Assembly: GCA_019056595.1 (NCBI GenBank)
Contig: CP036163.1
Coordinates: forward strand, 2,108,001 to 2,172,000
Length of the DNA stretch: 64,000 nucleotides
DNA from: Pectobacterium atrosepticum
Lineage (GTDB): Bacteria; Pseudomonadota; Gammaproteobacteria; Enterobacterales; Enterobacteriaceae
Direction of reading: 5' to 3'
Of the stretch, positions 52,644 to 61,584 are shown in pieces. How positions within the stretch are numbered: position 1 is the stretch's first letter; the number at the start of each line of letters is the position of its first letter. A model generated the notes under the pieces. It did not search any database and had not been told where the DNA came from. It saw only the letters and a program-made list of their open reading frames with translations. Both the position numbers and the translations under genes were made by a program.

Positions 52644-54200
52644 CTACTGTTCTAAAAATATCGGCTCTGGAAACATCCGCTCGGGATTCACATAACGGAA
52701 CAACACAGGCAGTAAATCGGTTGCCAGCATACCTCGGGTGCCACGTCGCGTCGCCAGCCAGTCGGCCGCCGCACCGTGTACGACACACCCAGCACAAGCA
52801 GCATCATACAGCGAGAGCTTTTGCGCCAGCAAACCACCAACGATACCTGACAGCACATCACCCATGCCACCTGTCGCCATGCCGGGGTTTCCCACATCAG
52901 CAATAGCGACCTCTTCGTTCTCGCTGGCAATCACCGTTCCCGCACCTTTTAATACGACAACACCACCATAGCGTTTTACCAGCTTTGTGGCCGCAAGTAA
53001 GCGATCACTTTCAATATCAGACACGCGGCAATTCAGTAAACGAGCCGCCTCGCCGGGGTGAGGTGTCAGCACGCGATTCTGCCGCTTATGCGGATTGATT
53101 GCCAGCAGGTTGAGTGCATCCGCATCCCATAACATGGGTTTGTTACAATTTTCTGCCAAACGTAGCGCGTTTTTAGCCCATTCATCCTGCCCTAAACCCG
53201 GCCCAATCACCACGACATCAGCCCATTCGAGCCCTTTCCGCAGCGTATCTGTCGTCAATTCTTGCACCATCAACTCGGGTCGAACCGTCAGAAACGCCGA
53301 TTGGTACTGTTTGTGAGTAAGTACTCGCACTAAGCCTGCGCCGCTGTGTAGCGCCGCATCGGCAGCCATCAATACCGCACCACCTAAACCCGCATTTCCC
53401 CCCACCACCAGCAACCTGCCGTTATCCCCTTTATGTTGTCCGGCTGAACGCGGCGTCAGCCATTCGGGAAGCTGCGCCGCAGTTAGTCGCCGTATCGGCG
53501 CGGTTTGATCGTTCAGCCACGCTTGCAATCCCAGAGAGTGATAATGAAGTTTCCCAACCTGTTCACGGGCACGACCAGTCAGTAGCCCCGGTTTCAGCGC
53601 GATAAACGTCACCGTCTGCGACGCACAGATCGCGATGCCAGCGCAGGCGCCGGTTTCAGCATGTAAGCCTGAGGGAATATCCAGTGAAACAATGGGCGCA
53701 AGATAGATATTTGCCTGAGAAATTAACGCCGCATAGGGTGCACGCGGTGCAGCAGAAAGGCCTGTTCCCAGTAAACCATCAATAATGAGATCGATCCCTT
53801 CCGGCCACAGCGTATCAACATCATCCTGCGCACGAACTTCTTCAACACGGCCACCTTGATCCAACCAGCGCTGCCGAGCAAGATTGGCATCATCAGGCAG
53901 CGGTTTATCGCTGGCGCAGGCAACAACATCCACGGCCATGCCCGCCGCCAGCGCCAAACTGGCAACCACATATCCATCGCCGCCGTTATTGCCGTGTCCA
54001 GCCAGCACCCGCCAACGTCGGGCCGAGGGGTAGCACTGGCGAGCCACCAAAAATGCAGCTTCTCCCGCACGTTGCATGAGTTCCCACAGCGAAATCCCTG
54101 ATTCGCGGGCTGCCCTAGCCTCTTCACGGCGCACCCATTCGGCGTAAAACACCGAGTCAGGCAAATCACCCTCTCGCTTCCGATCGTGACCCTTCATCAT
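52644..54200 (-). CDS. nnr: Bifunctional NAD(P)H-hydrate repair enzyme (epimerase + ADP-dependent dehydratase)
   Basis: Repairs damaged NADHX and NADPHX. 518 residues with two domains. An N-terminal YjeF_N epimerase (about 15-220; GHGNNGGDGYVVA and DGLLGTGLSAAPR) and a C-terminal ribokinase-like dehydratase (about 230-500; GRLLVVGGNAGLGGAVLMA, WDADALNLLA, TPHPGEAARLL, and ATGGMGDVLSGIVGGLLAQK). Start at 54200 or the next codon. Divergent from queG, 142 bp apart, the E. coli arrangement. It heads the long hfl superoperon. Confidence 0.96.
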   Translation of the reverse strand: MMKGHDRKREGDLPDSVFYAEWVRREEARAARESGISLWELMQRAGEAAFLVARQCYPSARRWRVLAGHGNNGGDGYVVASLALAAGMAVDVVACASDKPLPDDANLARQRWLDQGGRVEEVRAQDDVDTLWPEGIDLIIDGLLGTGLSAAPRAPYAALISQANIYLAPIVSLDIPSGLHAETGACAGIAICASQTVTFIALKPGLLTGRAREQVGKLHYHSLGLQAWLNDQTAPIRRLTAAQLPEWLTPRSAGQHKGDNGRLLVVGGNAGLGGAVLMAADAALHSGAGLVRVLTHKQYQSAFLTVRPELMVQELTTDTLRKGLEWADVVVIGPGLGQDEWAKNALRLAENCNKPMLWDADALNLLAINPHKRQNRVLTPHPGEAARLLNCRVSDIESDRLLAATKLVKRYGGVVVLKGAGTVIASENEEVAIADVGNPGMATGGMGDVLSGIVGGLLAQKLSLYDAACAGCVVHGAAADWLATRRGTRGMLATDLLPVLFRYVNPERMFPEPIFLEQ

Positions 54201-54342
54201 TTGCTCTTAGTTTTCATGACAATGACTTAAAATTAGCAAGCAACCTAAACGACCGCCAGCATTCCGCGCATCTCAGCAAGCATCGGCTCTGCGACGCGAA
54301 TATGGTAACATCAGCGCGTCTTGTTTATTTCTGTGGCCCATC

Positions 54343-55482
54343 ATGTCATACCCCTACGATCTCAATGAATTAGCGCAACACATCAAACAATGGGGACAGG
54401 CATTGGGATTCCAGCAGGTCGGCATCTGCGACACCGATCTGTCCGTAGAAGAGCCTCGGCTTCAGGCTTGGCTAGATAAGCAGTACCACGGAGAAATGGA
54501 CTGGATGGCACGCCATGGCATGCTGCGGGCGCGTCCGCACGAACTGCTGCCCGGTACGCTACGCGTCATCAGCGTTCGTATGAATTATTTGCCCGCCAAA
54601 GCGGCATTTGCGAGTACCTTAAAGAACCCAGAGCTCGGCTACGTTAGCCGTTATGCGCTGGGTCGCGATTACCACAAGCTATTACGTCAGCGCCTGAAAA
54701 AGCTCGGCGACCAGATTCAGGAATACTGCGGTGAATTGAATTTTCGCCCATTTGTCGATTCTGCTCCCATTATGGAGCGTCCTTTAGCCGCAAAAGCCGG
54801 GCTTGGCTGGGTTGGTAAACACTCACTAATTCTAAATAGAGAAGCAGGCTCCTGGTTCTTTCTCGGTGAACTGCTGATCGATTTACCTCTGCCCGTTGAT
54901 CGGCCACAGGAAGAACAGTGTGGCCGATGTGTCGCTTGCATGACGACCTGCCCAACCGGCGCGATTGTCGCACCTTATACTGTTGATGCCCGCCGCTGCA
55001 TTTCCTATCTGACCATCGAATTGGAAGGTTCGATTCCCGAAGAGTTCCGTCCGCTGATGGGCAACCGCATCTATGGTTGCGACGACTGTCAGCTTATTTG
55101 TCCGTGGAACCGATTTTCACAGCTCACCGATGAGGCCGACTTCAGCCCACGTGCCGTGCTGCATACGCCGGAGCTGCTGGCATTATTTGGCTGGAATGAA
55201 GAGAAATTTCTGCGAATTACGGAAGGATCGCCGATCCGGCGCATCGGACATCTCCGCTGGCTACGCAATATTGCCGTCGCACTGGGAAATGCACCCTATC
55301 AGGATAGAATCGTGCTGGCACTACAAACCCGTCTGGGTGAAAGCGAACTGTTGGATGAACATATCCATTGGGCGATTCACCAGCAGTTGGAACGCCGCGC
55401 GTCACTGGAAATTGACGTCCAATCCACGCAGAAAAAGCGACTTATTCGTGCAGTAGAGAAAGGATTACCGCGCGATGCGTGA
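54343..55482 (+). CDS. queG: Epoxyqueuosine reductase QueG
   Basis: Last step of queuosine synthesis in tRNA: reduction of epoxyqueuosine with cobalamin and two 4Fe-4S clusters. 379 residues, as in E. coli. Cluster motifs CGRCVACMTTCPTGAI (about 190) and CDDCQLICPWN (about 245) are intact, and the C-terminus has HEAT-like helices. Start ATG 54343 gives MSYPYDLNELAQHIKQWGQ. It is followed by a 520-bp AT-rich, gene-free gap that holds DnaA boxes. Confidence 0.96.
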   Translation: MSYPYDLNELAQHIKQWGQALGFQQVGICDTDLSVEEPRLQAWLDKQYHGEMDWMARHGMLRARPHELLPGTLRVISVRMNYLPAKAAFASTLKNPELGYVSRYALGRDYHKLLRQRLKKLGDQIQEYCGELNFRPFVDSAPIMERPLAAKAGLGWVGKHSLILNREAGSWFFLGELLIDLPLPVDRPQEEQCGRCVACMTTCPTGAIVAPYTVDARRCISYLTIELEGSIPEEFRPLMGNRIYGCDDCQLICPWNRFSQLTDEADFSPRAVLHTPELLALFGWNEEKFLRITEGSPIRRIGHLRWLRNIAVALGNAPYQDRIVLALQTRLGESELLDEHIHWAIHQQLERRASLEIDVQSTQKKRLIRAVEKGLPRDA

Positions 55483-55896
55483 GTGGCTCAAAGGATTGTC
55501 ATCAGTTTGTCGTACGCGCTGTGCATAAATAAAAAAAACCGTTGCCAATCAACTGTCACAAAAAGTACAAGTGATCGTTATAACGTTTTATAGGTAAAAT
55601 TTATGGATAAATATCAATAAGATATTCTATAGCATTTTATCAATAATATAGCGTGATTAATAAATAACCAACAAACAATCTGTGGATAAGTCTGTTAAGA
55701 AGAATATTATTTTTTGTATTAATTGATAAAAAATGATGTGAATTGAGGTAACGCTAGCGCTCGAAATACGGTGTTATGTAGAGAGTAAAAACAGACAACA
55801 ACACAGAGCGGCCAGCATTATGAATTTCTTATTGTCCCTTGGCAAGGGTTGAGCTCTACTTTTTACGATCAAAAGAAAAATTCTACGATGAAAAGC
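55483..55896. other. AT-rich gap with DnaA boxes; candidate datA-like locus
   Basis: Gene-free and AT-rich. Reverse-strand DnaA boxes: perfect TTATCCACA (55681-55689), TTATGCACA (55520-55528) within the relaxed consensus TTWTNCACA, and one-mismatch TTATCCATA (55602-55610). Two IHF-like TATCAATAA sequences lie at about 55613 and 55639. In E. coli the DnaA-titrating datA locus lies beside queG on the side of the glyVXY tRNAs; here the position is the same, though the tRNA is 5.5 kb further. A 20-bp direct repeat (TACGATxAAAAGxAAAA) occurs twice at 55861-55900. Confidence 0.45.
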
Positions 55897-55937
55897 AAAA
55901 AAACGCGGCGATGTCTCTTTTATGAGACATCGCCGCG
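55897..55937 (-). terminator. ahpF terminator
   Basis: Perfect 14-bp stem CGCGGCGATGTCTC/GAGACATCGCCGCG with a 6-base loop; seven Ts follow on the reverse strand. It lies 69 bases after the ahpF stop. Confidence 0.92.
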
Positions 55938-56005
55938 CGGAAAGTAAAGATCGTCGTCAGAGCAGCAGGAGAGAGGCGAATGTGCCCCTCTCTCATAGTC
56001 CGATA

Positions 56006-57586
56006 TTACGCACGAGTTCTGATGAGGTAATCAAATGCGCTCAAGGACGCTTTTGCTCCTTCACCCGTCGCGATGATGATCTGTTTATACGGCACAGTCG
56101 TACAGTCGCCAGCAGCAAAGACACCTTTCACACTGGTTTCACACTTGGCATCGATCTCAATTTCACCGATGCGGTTTCTGGCTACGGTACCTTCCAGCCA
56201 GTGGGTGTTAGGCAACAGGCCTATTTGCACGAAGATCCCTTCCAGCGGTAAATCGTGTACCGTATCGGTAATACGATCTTTGTAGCTCAGACCCGTCACT
56301 TTCTGTCCATCGCCTTTCACTTCTGTGGTTTGCGCATTCAGGATGATGTCAACGTTCGGCAGGCTACGTACTTTCTCCTGCAATACCGAATCCGCTTTCA
56401 GTTCCGGTGCAAACTCAAGCAGCGTGACATGTTTCACCACACCAGCCAGATCGATAGCCGCTTCTACACCGGAGTTTCCGCCACCAATCACCGCGACGTG
56501 CTTGCCTTTAAACAACGGTCCATCACAGTGTGGGCAGTACGTTACGCCACGCGTACGATACTGATCTTCGCCAGGGACATTCATGTTTCTCCAGCGCGCG
56601 CCAGTCGCAATGATCACGCTACGCGCTTTCAGCGTCGCGCCGGATACGGTGATCACCTGATGCGGTTTACCCGGTTCGCCGCCGGGAATTAAGGCTTCTG
56701 CACTCTGCGCGTCGATAACATCGACATCATAGTCGTCAACATGGCTCTTCAACGCGGTCGCCAGTTTGGCACCTTCCGTTTTCGGGACGGAAATATAGTT
56801 TTCGATATCAACGGTATCCAGCACCTGACCGCCAAAGCGTTCGCCGACTAACCCAGTGCGGATGCCTTTACGCGCCGAATAGACCGCCGCAGCCGCGCCT
56901 GCTGGGCCGCTACCGATGATTAACACATCATAGACATCACGCTGGTTCAGCTTATCAACCTGCTTAGCGCCCGCGCCGGTATCGATTTTAGTCACAATCT
57001 CTGCGAGGCTTGTCCGCCCCTGACTGAAGTGTTCGCCGTTCAGGAAAATGGTGGGGACGCCCATGACATTACGGCTTTGAATCTCATCCTGGAACACGCC
57101 ACCGTCTATTGCGGTATGGGTGATATTTGGGTTCAAAACCGCCATTAAATTCAGCGCCTGCACCACGTCCGGGCAGTTGTGGCAGGACAGCGAGTAATAC
57201 GTTTCAAAATGGAACGAACCGTCAAGATTACGGATTTGATCGAGTAATTCTTTCGCTTCTTTCGACGGATGTCCACCCACCTGCAATAACGCCAGAATCA
57301 GGGAGGTAAATTCGTGTCCCATCGGTGCACCGGCAAAACGCGGGCCGCTTTGGGAGCCTGGATTAGTAATCAAAAAAGAAGGCTTACGTGCTGGCTGGCC
57401 ATTCTTTTCAACCACTGTATTATTTTCAATAAAGCTTACCTGATTAGACAACTCGGCGATCTCGGTCAGCAAGGTTCTGACTTCAGCAGATTGAGCGGAA
57501 TCATCCAGAGTCGCAATTAACTCAACAGGTTTGGTTAATTTTTCCAGATAGGCTTTCAACTGGACTTTCATCGTATTGTCGAGCAT
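56006..57586 (-). CDS. ahpF: Alkyl hydroperoxide reductase subunit F (NADH:peroxiredoxin disulfide reductase)
   Basis: Flavoprotein that passes electrons from NADH to AhpC. 526 residues. The N-terminal tandem thioredoxin-like part has [11 protein letters not shown] (redox CxxC near 129). The C-terminal thioredoxin-reductase-like part has the FAD motif [18 protein letters not shown], the active disulfide [11 protein letters not shown] and NADH motif [17 protein letters not shown]. Both cysteine pairs are present. About five residues longer than E. coli. It follows ahpC at 130 bp with a hairpin terminator between, so subunit amounts probably differ. Confidence 0.97.
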   Translation of the reverse strand: MLDNTMKVQLKAYLEKLTKPVELIATLDDSAQSAEVRTLLTEIAELSNQVSFIENNTVVEKNGQPARKPSFLITNPGSQSGPRFAGAPMGHEFTSLILALLQVGGHPSKEAKELLDQIRNLDGSFHFETYYSLSCHNCPDVVQALNLMAVLNPNITHTAIDGGVFQDEIQSRNVMGVPTIFLNGEHFSQGRTSLAEIVTKIDTGAGAKQVDKLNQRDVYDVLIIGSGPAGAAAAVYSARKGIRTGLVGERFGGQVLDTVDIENYISVPKTEGAKLATALKSHVDDYDVDVIDAQSAEALIPGGEPGKPHQVITVSGATLKARSVIIATGARWRNMNVPGEDQYRTRGVTYCPHCDGPLFKGKHVAVIGGGNSGVEAAIDLAGVVKHVTLLEFAPELKADSVLQEKVRSLPNVDIILNAQTTEVKGDGQKVTGLSYKDRITDTVHDLPLEGIFVQIGLLPNTHWLEGTVARNRIGEIEIDAKCETSVKGVFAAGDCTTVPYKQIIIATGEGAKASLSAFDYLIRTRA

Positions 57587-57640
57587 CGGTCGTCCTTAAT
57601 TAGGCAAATTGGTACAAAGGCAAAATCATGCAGGGTGCTG

Positions 57641-57687
57641 GCCCGAAAAGGAGCCGGGCCATAAAAGTCGGGTGCAATGCACCCGAC
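57641..57687 (-). terminator. ahpC-ahpF intergenic hairpins (partial terminator)
   Basis: Reading from ahpC, a 9-bp stem GTCGGGTGC/GCACCCGAC (57667-57687, loop ATT) is followed by TTTTAT, then by a second hairpin TGGCCCG..CGGGCCA (57641-57662). The first is placed like an attenuating terminator, so most transcripts may end after ahpC. Confidence 0.65.
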
Positions 57688-57716
57688 AAAACAGCTATGT
57701 TTTCCGTGGTGTTAGC

Positions 57717-58280
57717 TTAGATTTTGCCAACCAGATCCAGAGAAGGAGCCAGCGTAGCCTCGCCCTCTTTCCACTTGGCTGGGCACACTTCGCCTGGGTG
57801 AGAAGCAACGTACTGAGCCGCTTTCACTTTGCGCAGCAGGTCAGAGGCATCGCGACCAATACCTTCAGCCGTGATTTCTACTGCCTGGATGATGCCCTGT
57901 GGGTCAACGATGAACGTACCGCGATCGGCCAGACCTTCTGCTTCGCGCATGTTTTCAAAGTTACGCGTCAGTTGACCCGTTGGGTCACCGATCATGGTGT
58001 ATTTAATTTTACCAATGGTTTCAGAGGTGCTGTGCCACGCTTTGTGCGTGAAGTGGGTGTCGGTGGAAACAGAGTAAATTTCCACGCCACGCTGTTGGAA
58101 TTCGTCGTAGTAGTCAGCGACATCACCCAGTTCGGTCGGACAGACAAACGTAAAGTCAGCCGGATAGAAGAAGAACACGCTCCATTTGCCTTCGATGTTC
58201 TTCTCAGTCACTTCGATGAATTGACCGTCTTTGAAAGACATATTTTTGAATGGTTTAACTTGGGTATTAATTACTGACAT
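57717..58280 (-). CDS. ahpC: Alkyl hydroperoxide reductase subunit C (peroxiredoxin)
   Basis: Typical 2-Cys peroxiredoxin of 187 residues, main scavenger of endogenous hydrogen peroxide. Peroxidatic cysteine in [13 protein letters not shown] (about 47), resolving cysteine in [13 protein letters not shown] (about 166). The start at 58280 is preferred over the codon just upstream (58283) as in E. coli ([11 protein letters not shown]). OxyR control is expected from other enterobacteria, but I could not place a convincing OxyR site; a CRP-like palindrome is present upstream. Confidence 0.98.
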   Translation of the reverse strand: MSVINTQVKPFKNMSFKDGQFIEVTEKNIEGKWSVFFFYPADFTFVCPTELGDVADYYDEFQQRGVEIYSVSTDTHFTHKAWHSTSETIGKIKYTMIGDPTGQLTRNFENMREAEGLADRGTFIVDPQGIIQAVEITAEGIGRDASDLLRKVKAAQYVASHPGEVCPAKWKEGEATLAPSLDLVGKI

Positions 58281-58324
58281 CACTTTATCCTCATGTGTTT
58301 TCGCATGTGACTAAAGTACAGAAA

Positions 58325-58340
58325 TGTGATCGCTATCACC
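58325..58340. promoter_or_regulatory. CRP-like palindrome in the ahpC promoter region
   Basis: AAATGTGATCGCTATCACC contains TGTGA-N6-TCACC, 9 of 10 core bases of the CRP site TGTGA-N6-TCACA. It lies 45-60 bases before the ahpC start, between possible -35 (TTGGTG) and -10 (TACTTT) hexamers, a position that would suit repression rather than activation. Confidence 0.45.
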
Positions 58341-58390
58341 AATCCGTTGTCTTTATCGAATCAATAAGTAATACCTAACTTGACGCCGAA

Positions 58391-60040
58391 TCAGGGATAC
58401 GTGATCTCCATATTCTGGTCGCCGATTCTGACGGTTTTGAAGCGTGGCGTAACAACCTCAACCTCACCGTCCTTAATCAGCTCAATCAGCTGCTGCGTAC
58501 CTATGGTGCCAAACAGGTTGGCTGCAATCTGCCACTGTCCTTTTTCATCGCGAGCAAGGATCTTGCCACCGCCTCCCCAGCCAGCCCGAGGAAAAATGAG
58601 CACTTCGTTATGGCCATCACCCGTCAAATCAATCGCAAAGAGCAGGCAAGCTTCCTCTCTGCATCGGTTACCCAGATTATTGCTCTGCAACATGCTTTCA
58701 ACCCCGTCTTCCAACGGACCCACCCATTCAACCTGAACAGGACGAACTTTTGCTGCTCGCCCCTGCAACCGATCGCGCAGTGCCTGACGCCCTGTAGCAT
58801 CCAGTATTCGGTCTTGCTCCAATTCTTTATTCAGCCAGATAAACTGCTTCCTGCCCGCAGTTCCCAGCTCATCGCGCAGCGCCCATAGATCGAACTCATC
58901 GACCGGCGTTTTTCCACTAAGCAGGCGCTGAACCTGATTTCTCGCGCTAAACGCCTCTGGGTTTAACAACGGCGTATGCAGCAATATCACCAGAACGCAG
59001 ATGACGGCAGCGAGCAGCGGATTGCTCATGCGCAAATGTCCCAACCAGACATCTGAGCGACGAATGACAGCCCACACCATCGCCAGACTGTAAAGCATCA
59101 CAACTGCCACCACGAAGATCGACTGAAAGCGGAAAGGCGTTAGGCCATACTGCTCGATGCGCAGCCAGCTGGAATAGCCCGCTAACGCGACCAAAACAGG
59201 CAGACACAGCACACTGACACTAACCAGCCCGCGTAGCAGCGTCGGATAAGTTCGCCCTTCGTTATCATCCTGAGACGTGCAGTTGATCAAAAAGAGGTTC
59301 ACGCCCACCAAGCACAGCAGAATGACGGTGGAACGACCGGTATTCCATATCGGTTCAAGGCCGCTAAAAGGCAGCGTTAAGGTAAAAACCACCGTGATCA
59401 ACGCACTAAACGGCAACAAGAAACGGCACGCCGATAACAGGATCCCACGCAACAACCCAATCACCGCTTCCTTGCTCATTCCGATATACATGCCGATAGA
59501 AAACACCACCGGCAAGAGCAGCATATAGAATCGATAATGACCGAATACTTTATTAACCTGCGGGAAACCCAACATGTTAAACAGCATGCCGCACAGTACG
59601 AGCAGCAGCACGACTACCAGCACTAATAGCCAGGCCAATAGCACAGTAAAAATAGCGATCCAAGCGTGTTTACAGAGTGCTTCATAGGACGGCCATCGCC
59701 CTTCCTGGGTTGGCCAACAGCAAATAAACGTACAGGCGATATAACCGAGGAGAGTGCCACACAATATCCAAGAATCCAGCAGCCGGAATAATCCACTTTC
59801 AGAAAGGACCCAGCCGCTGATTGCAGTCATCAGCACGGTTAGCACGCTGGCCAATAGCCACGTCTTTTTCAAGAAGAGCGTACGCTCCAGCCATTGCAGA
59901 CTGATTCCGCCAACCGTCGCCATCGTTATCAACATTGCCTGAAGAACGCCTTCTTTCATTTCGAGCGCGGCAACAAGCAAAAGTCCCTGAAGCAGGCCAA
60001 TAACCAGATAAAACCTTAACGATGGGGAACGAACAGGCAT
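58391..60040 (-). CDS. DUF4153 domain-containing membrane protein
   Basis: About 549 residues from ATG 60040, which follows AAGGATTTTCC; an in-frame codon at 60142 would add 34 residues without hydrophobic character. Residues about 5-390 are strongly hydrophobic with roughly ten to twelve membrane helices (for example FYLVIGLLQGLLLVAALEM). The C-terminal ~150 residues are soluble, with an FG-GAP-like LTGDGHNEVLIFPRAGWGGG. DUF4153 proteins have no established function. It is 107 bp upstream of ahpC on the same strand. Not found next to ahpC in E. coli. Confidence 0.85.
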   Translation of the reverse strand: MPVRSPSLRFYLVIGLLQGLLLVAALEMKEGVLQAMLITMATVGGISLQWLERTLFLKKTWLLASVLTVLMTAISGWVLSESGLFRLLDSWILCGTLLGYIACTFICCWPTQEGRWPSYEALCKHAWIAIFTVLLAWLLVLVVVLLLVLCGMLFNMLGFPQVNKVFGHYRFYMLLLPVVFSIGMYIGMSKEAVIGLLRGILLSACRFLLPFSALITVVFTLTLPFSGLEPIWNTGRSTVILLCLVGVNLFLINCTSQDDNEGRTYPTLLRGLVSVSVLCLPVLVALAGYSSWLRIEQYGLTPFRFQSIFVVAVVMLYSLAMVWAVIRRSDVWLGHLRMSNPLLAAVICVLVILLHTPLLNPEAFSARNQVQRLLSGKTPVDEFDLWALRDELGTAGRKQFIWLNKELEQDRILDATGRQALRDRLQGRAAKVRPVQVEWVGPLEDGVESMLQSNNLGNRCREEACLLFAIDLTGDGHNEVLIFPRAGWGGGGKILARDEKGQWQIAANLFGTIGTQQLIELIKDGEVEVVTPRFKTVRIGDQNMEITYP

Positions 60041-60395
60041 GGAAAATCCTTTTATCGATGAACTCGTCATGTACCGAGCTATTGGTGTACTGCTTTTTTC
60101 ACCGCTCGAATGATGCGAGGTAGAGAGATAAATACAATTCAAATAATAACAAAATTTTCTACACTTACCACATTAAACGGCACTGATAATTGAGAAAATG
60201 TTGAAGCTGGCATGTCGTTAATATATTCTTTCCCACAATAAAGGATATTTACAGTGCTCGTCAGAGATATGTAGATACACATAAAAAAGCGATGATAATT
60301 AAAAAATAACACTACGAATAGTAGTGAGCATTTATCTTTTATCAGCATCTCCCATTAATATGGAAAACCATGTAATCACATAAAAAAGTGAACTT
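60041..60395. other. AT-rich gap
   Basis: 355 bases, strongly AT-rich, between the divergent DUF4153 and orphan genes. No gene or recognisable repeat seen; promoters for both neighbours presumably lie here. Confidence 0.4.
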
Positions 60396-60905
60396 ATGTC
60401 AAAAACAGAAATTGCTACATTTGTATCAGAACTTTTAGCGGCAGCAGCGATAGTTGTATCTGCTGGAGCTTATTGCTGGGATTATTTCTATGCCAGCAAT
60501 AAGGTTTCGGTGTCATTATCTACCGTTTCTAGCACATCATCTGATATGTCATTGCTTATTTCTAATACAGGGCAGATCGATATTGCAATAAAAAGAATTT
60601 TTATAACCGTACCTGATTATAAAGACATCAATAATGAAGTAGTTATAGAAAAAGGGGGGATATTTCTTCCTAAACAATCATCCATTCTTCTCAAATCACA
60701 AAAATCTAACTTAAGTAGTTCAGTTCGTTATGAGAAAAAAAGCTCAGAACCATCGGTTTATAATATTCAAACGGCGACAACTGATTGTTTAGTTAACGTT
60801 GAAATTGTAGCATCAAGTGAAAAATCAACCACTACTCCATCGACCAAGATGGAATGCATTGCAGCATCAGTCGTTGATTGGGAACAAATGGTGTTGAGTA
60901 AATAA
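60396..60905 (+). CDS. Orphan AT-rich membrane-anchored protein
   Basis: 169 residues, not recognised. One N-terminal membrane helix (about 8-30: FVSELLAAAAIVVSAGAYCW), then a probably extracytoplasmic or cytoplasmic beta-rich domain with many Ser and Thr, including SVSLSTVSSTSSDMSLLISN and YKDINNEVVIEKGG. Two cysteines in the last 50 residues. G+C over 60661-60780 is 38/120 by hand, well under the core average, as for horizontally acquired DNA. Lies on the 3' side of a tRNA-Gly gene. No operon partner. Could be a phage- or island-derived immunity or effector-associated protein, but nothing supports a role. Confidence 0.6.
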   Translation: MSKTEIATFVSELLAAAAIVVSAGAYCWDYFYASNKVSVSLSTVSSTSSDMSLLISNTGQIDIAIKRIFITVPDYKDINNEVVIEKGGIFLPKQSSILLKSQKSNLSSSVRYEKKSSEPSVYNIQTATTDCLVNVEIVASSEKSTTTPSTKMECIAASVVDWEQMVLSK

Positions 60906-61206
60906 CTACACTTTATATCGTGTATGCATAATCCACATGATTTTTCATGGTAATAGTTGTCGATTATCTTTATTGACACCATGCCCGAATCGGGGCTCTA
61001 GAGGTCACGGACAGTGTAACGCGCACAGGGAAGGGGCTCAGCAAACGCCCCAACCCATAACCGTCTGACTTTATTGTAGTAATTTTTTAGTACTTCGGCG
61101 TGCTTGACGGTGGTTTTAAGCGGACTTTGCTGGATGCTAAAGGAGCGATTATCTTGTTGAATCGGAGAGCTACAGACTTTCATGGACGTCTATAGTACAA
61201 AAACTT
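60906..61206. other. Gap between orphan gene and tRNA-Gly
   Basis: 301 bases. A 61-codon reverse frame (60998-61183) shows no recognisable family and poor translation signals and is not called. No integrase, and no copy of the tRNA 3' end (attachment site), was seen. The run TTTTTGT just past the tRNA may end its transcript. Confidence 0.4.
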
Positions 61207-61282
<76 letters not shown>

Positions 61283-61584
61283 ATAGAATCGGATTTATTA
61301 TCTTTTACTTTCAGCAAAAAGCAAACCCTGCTGAAACCAAAACTAATTAACCCTGCCAAATCGCATGTAACTAAATGAATTACATCACTATTTACTGACA
61401 TAGCGATTCAACGGTCAGCATTATGTACCAATCAACCTAACGTGGCAACCCCCTTTTCACTGAAAAACATTGCCGTACACGTACAGCCTCAACCAACTCA
61501 GTGCTATGGAGGCAAAACCATAAGCCCGCCTCCACAACCAGACCGCCTAAAGTAAGGCGGCCCGATCTTTCATTTGCTTGCGTA
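61283..61584. other. Gap between tRNA-Gly and secreted protein gene
   Basis: 302 bases. No gene. A small stem CCGCCT/AGGCGG at 61543-61560 precedes the end of the secreted protein gene and may terminate it, though no T-run is clear. The tRNA promoter should be here. Confidence 0.4.

Noticed and set aside
57609-58277. 222-codon forward frame across ahpC
   Set aside because: Antisense shadow of a conserved peroxiredoxin.
58284-58390. OxyR box in ahpC promoter
   Set aside because: Only scattered ATAG/CTAT-like tetramers at wrong spacing.
60998-61183. 61-codon reverse frame beside tRNA-Gly, possible integrase remnant
   Set aside because: No integrase motif, no ribosome site and no attachment repeat.
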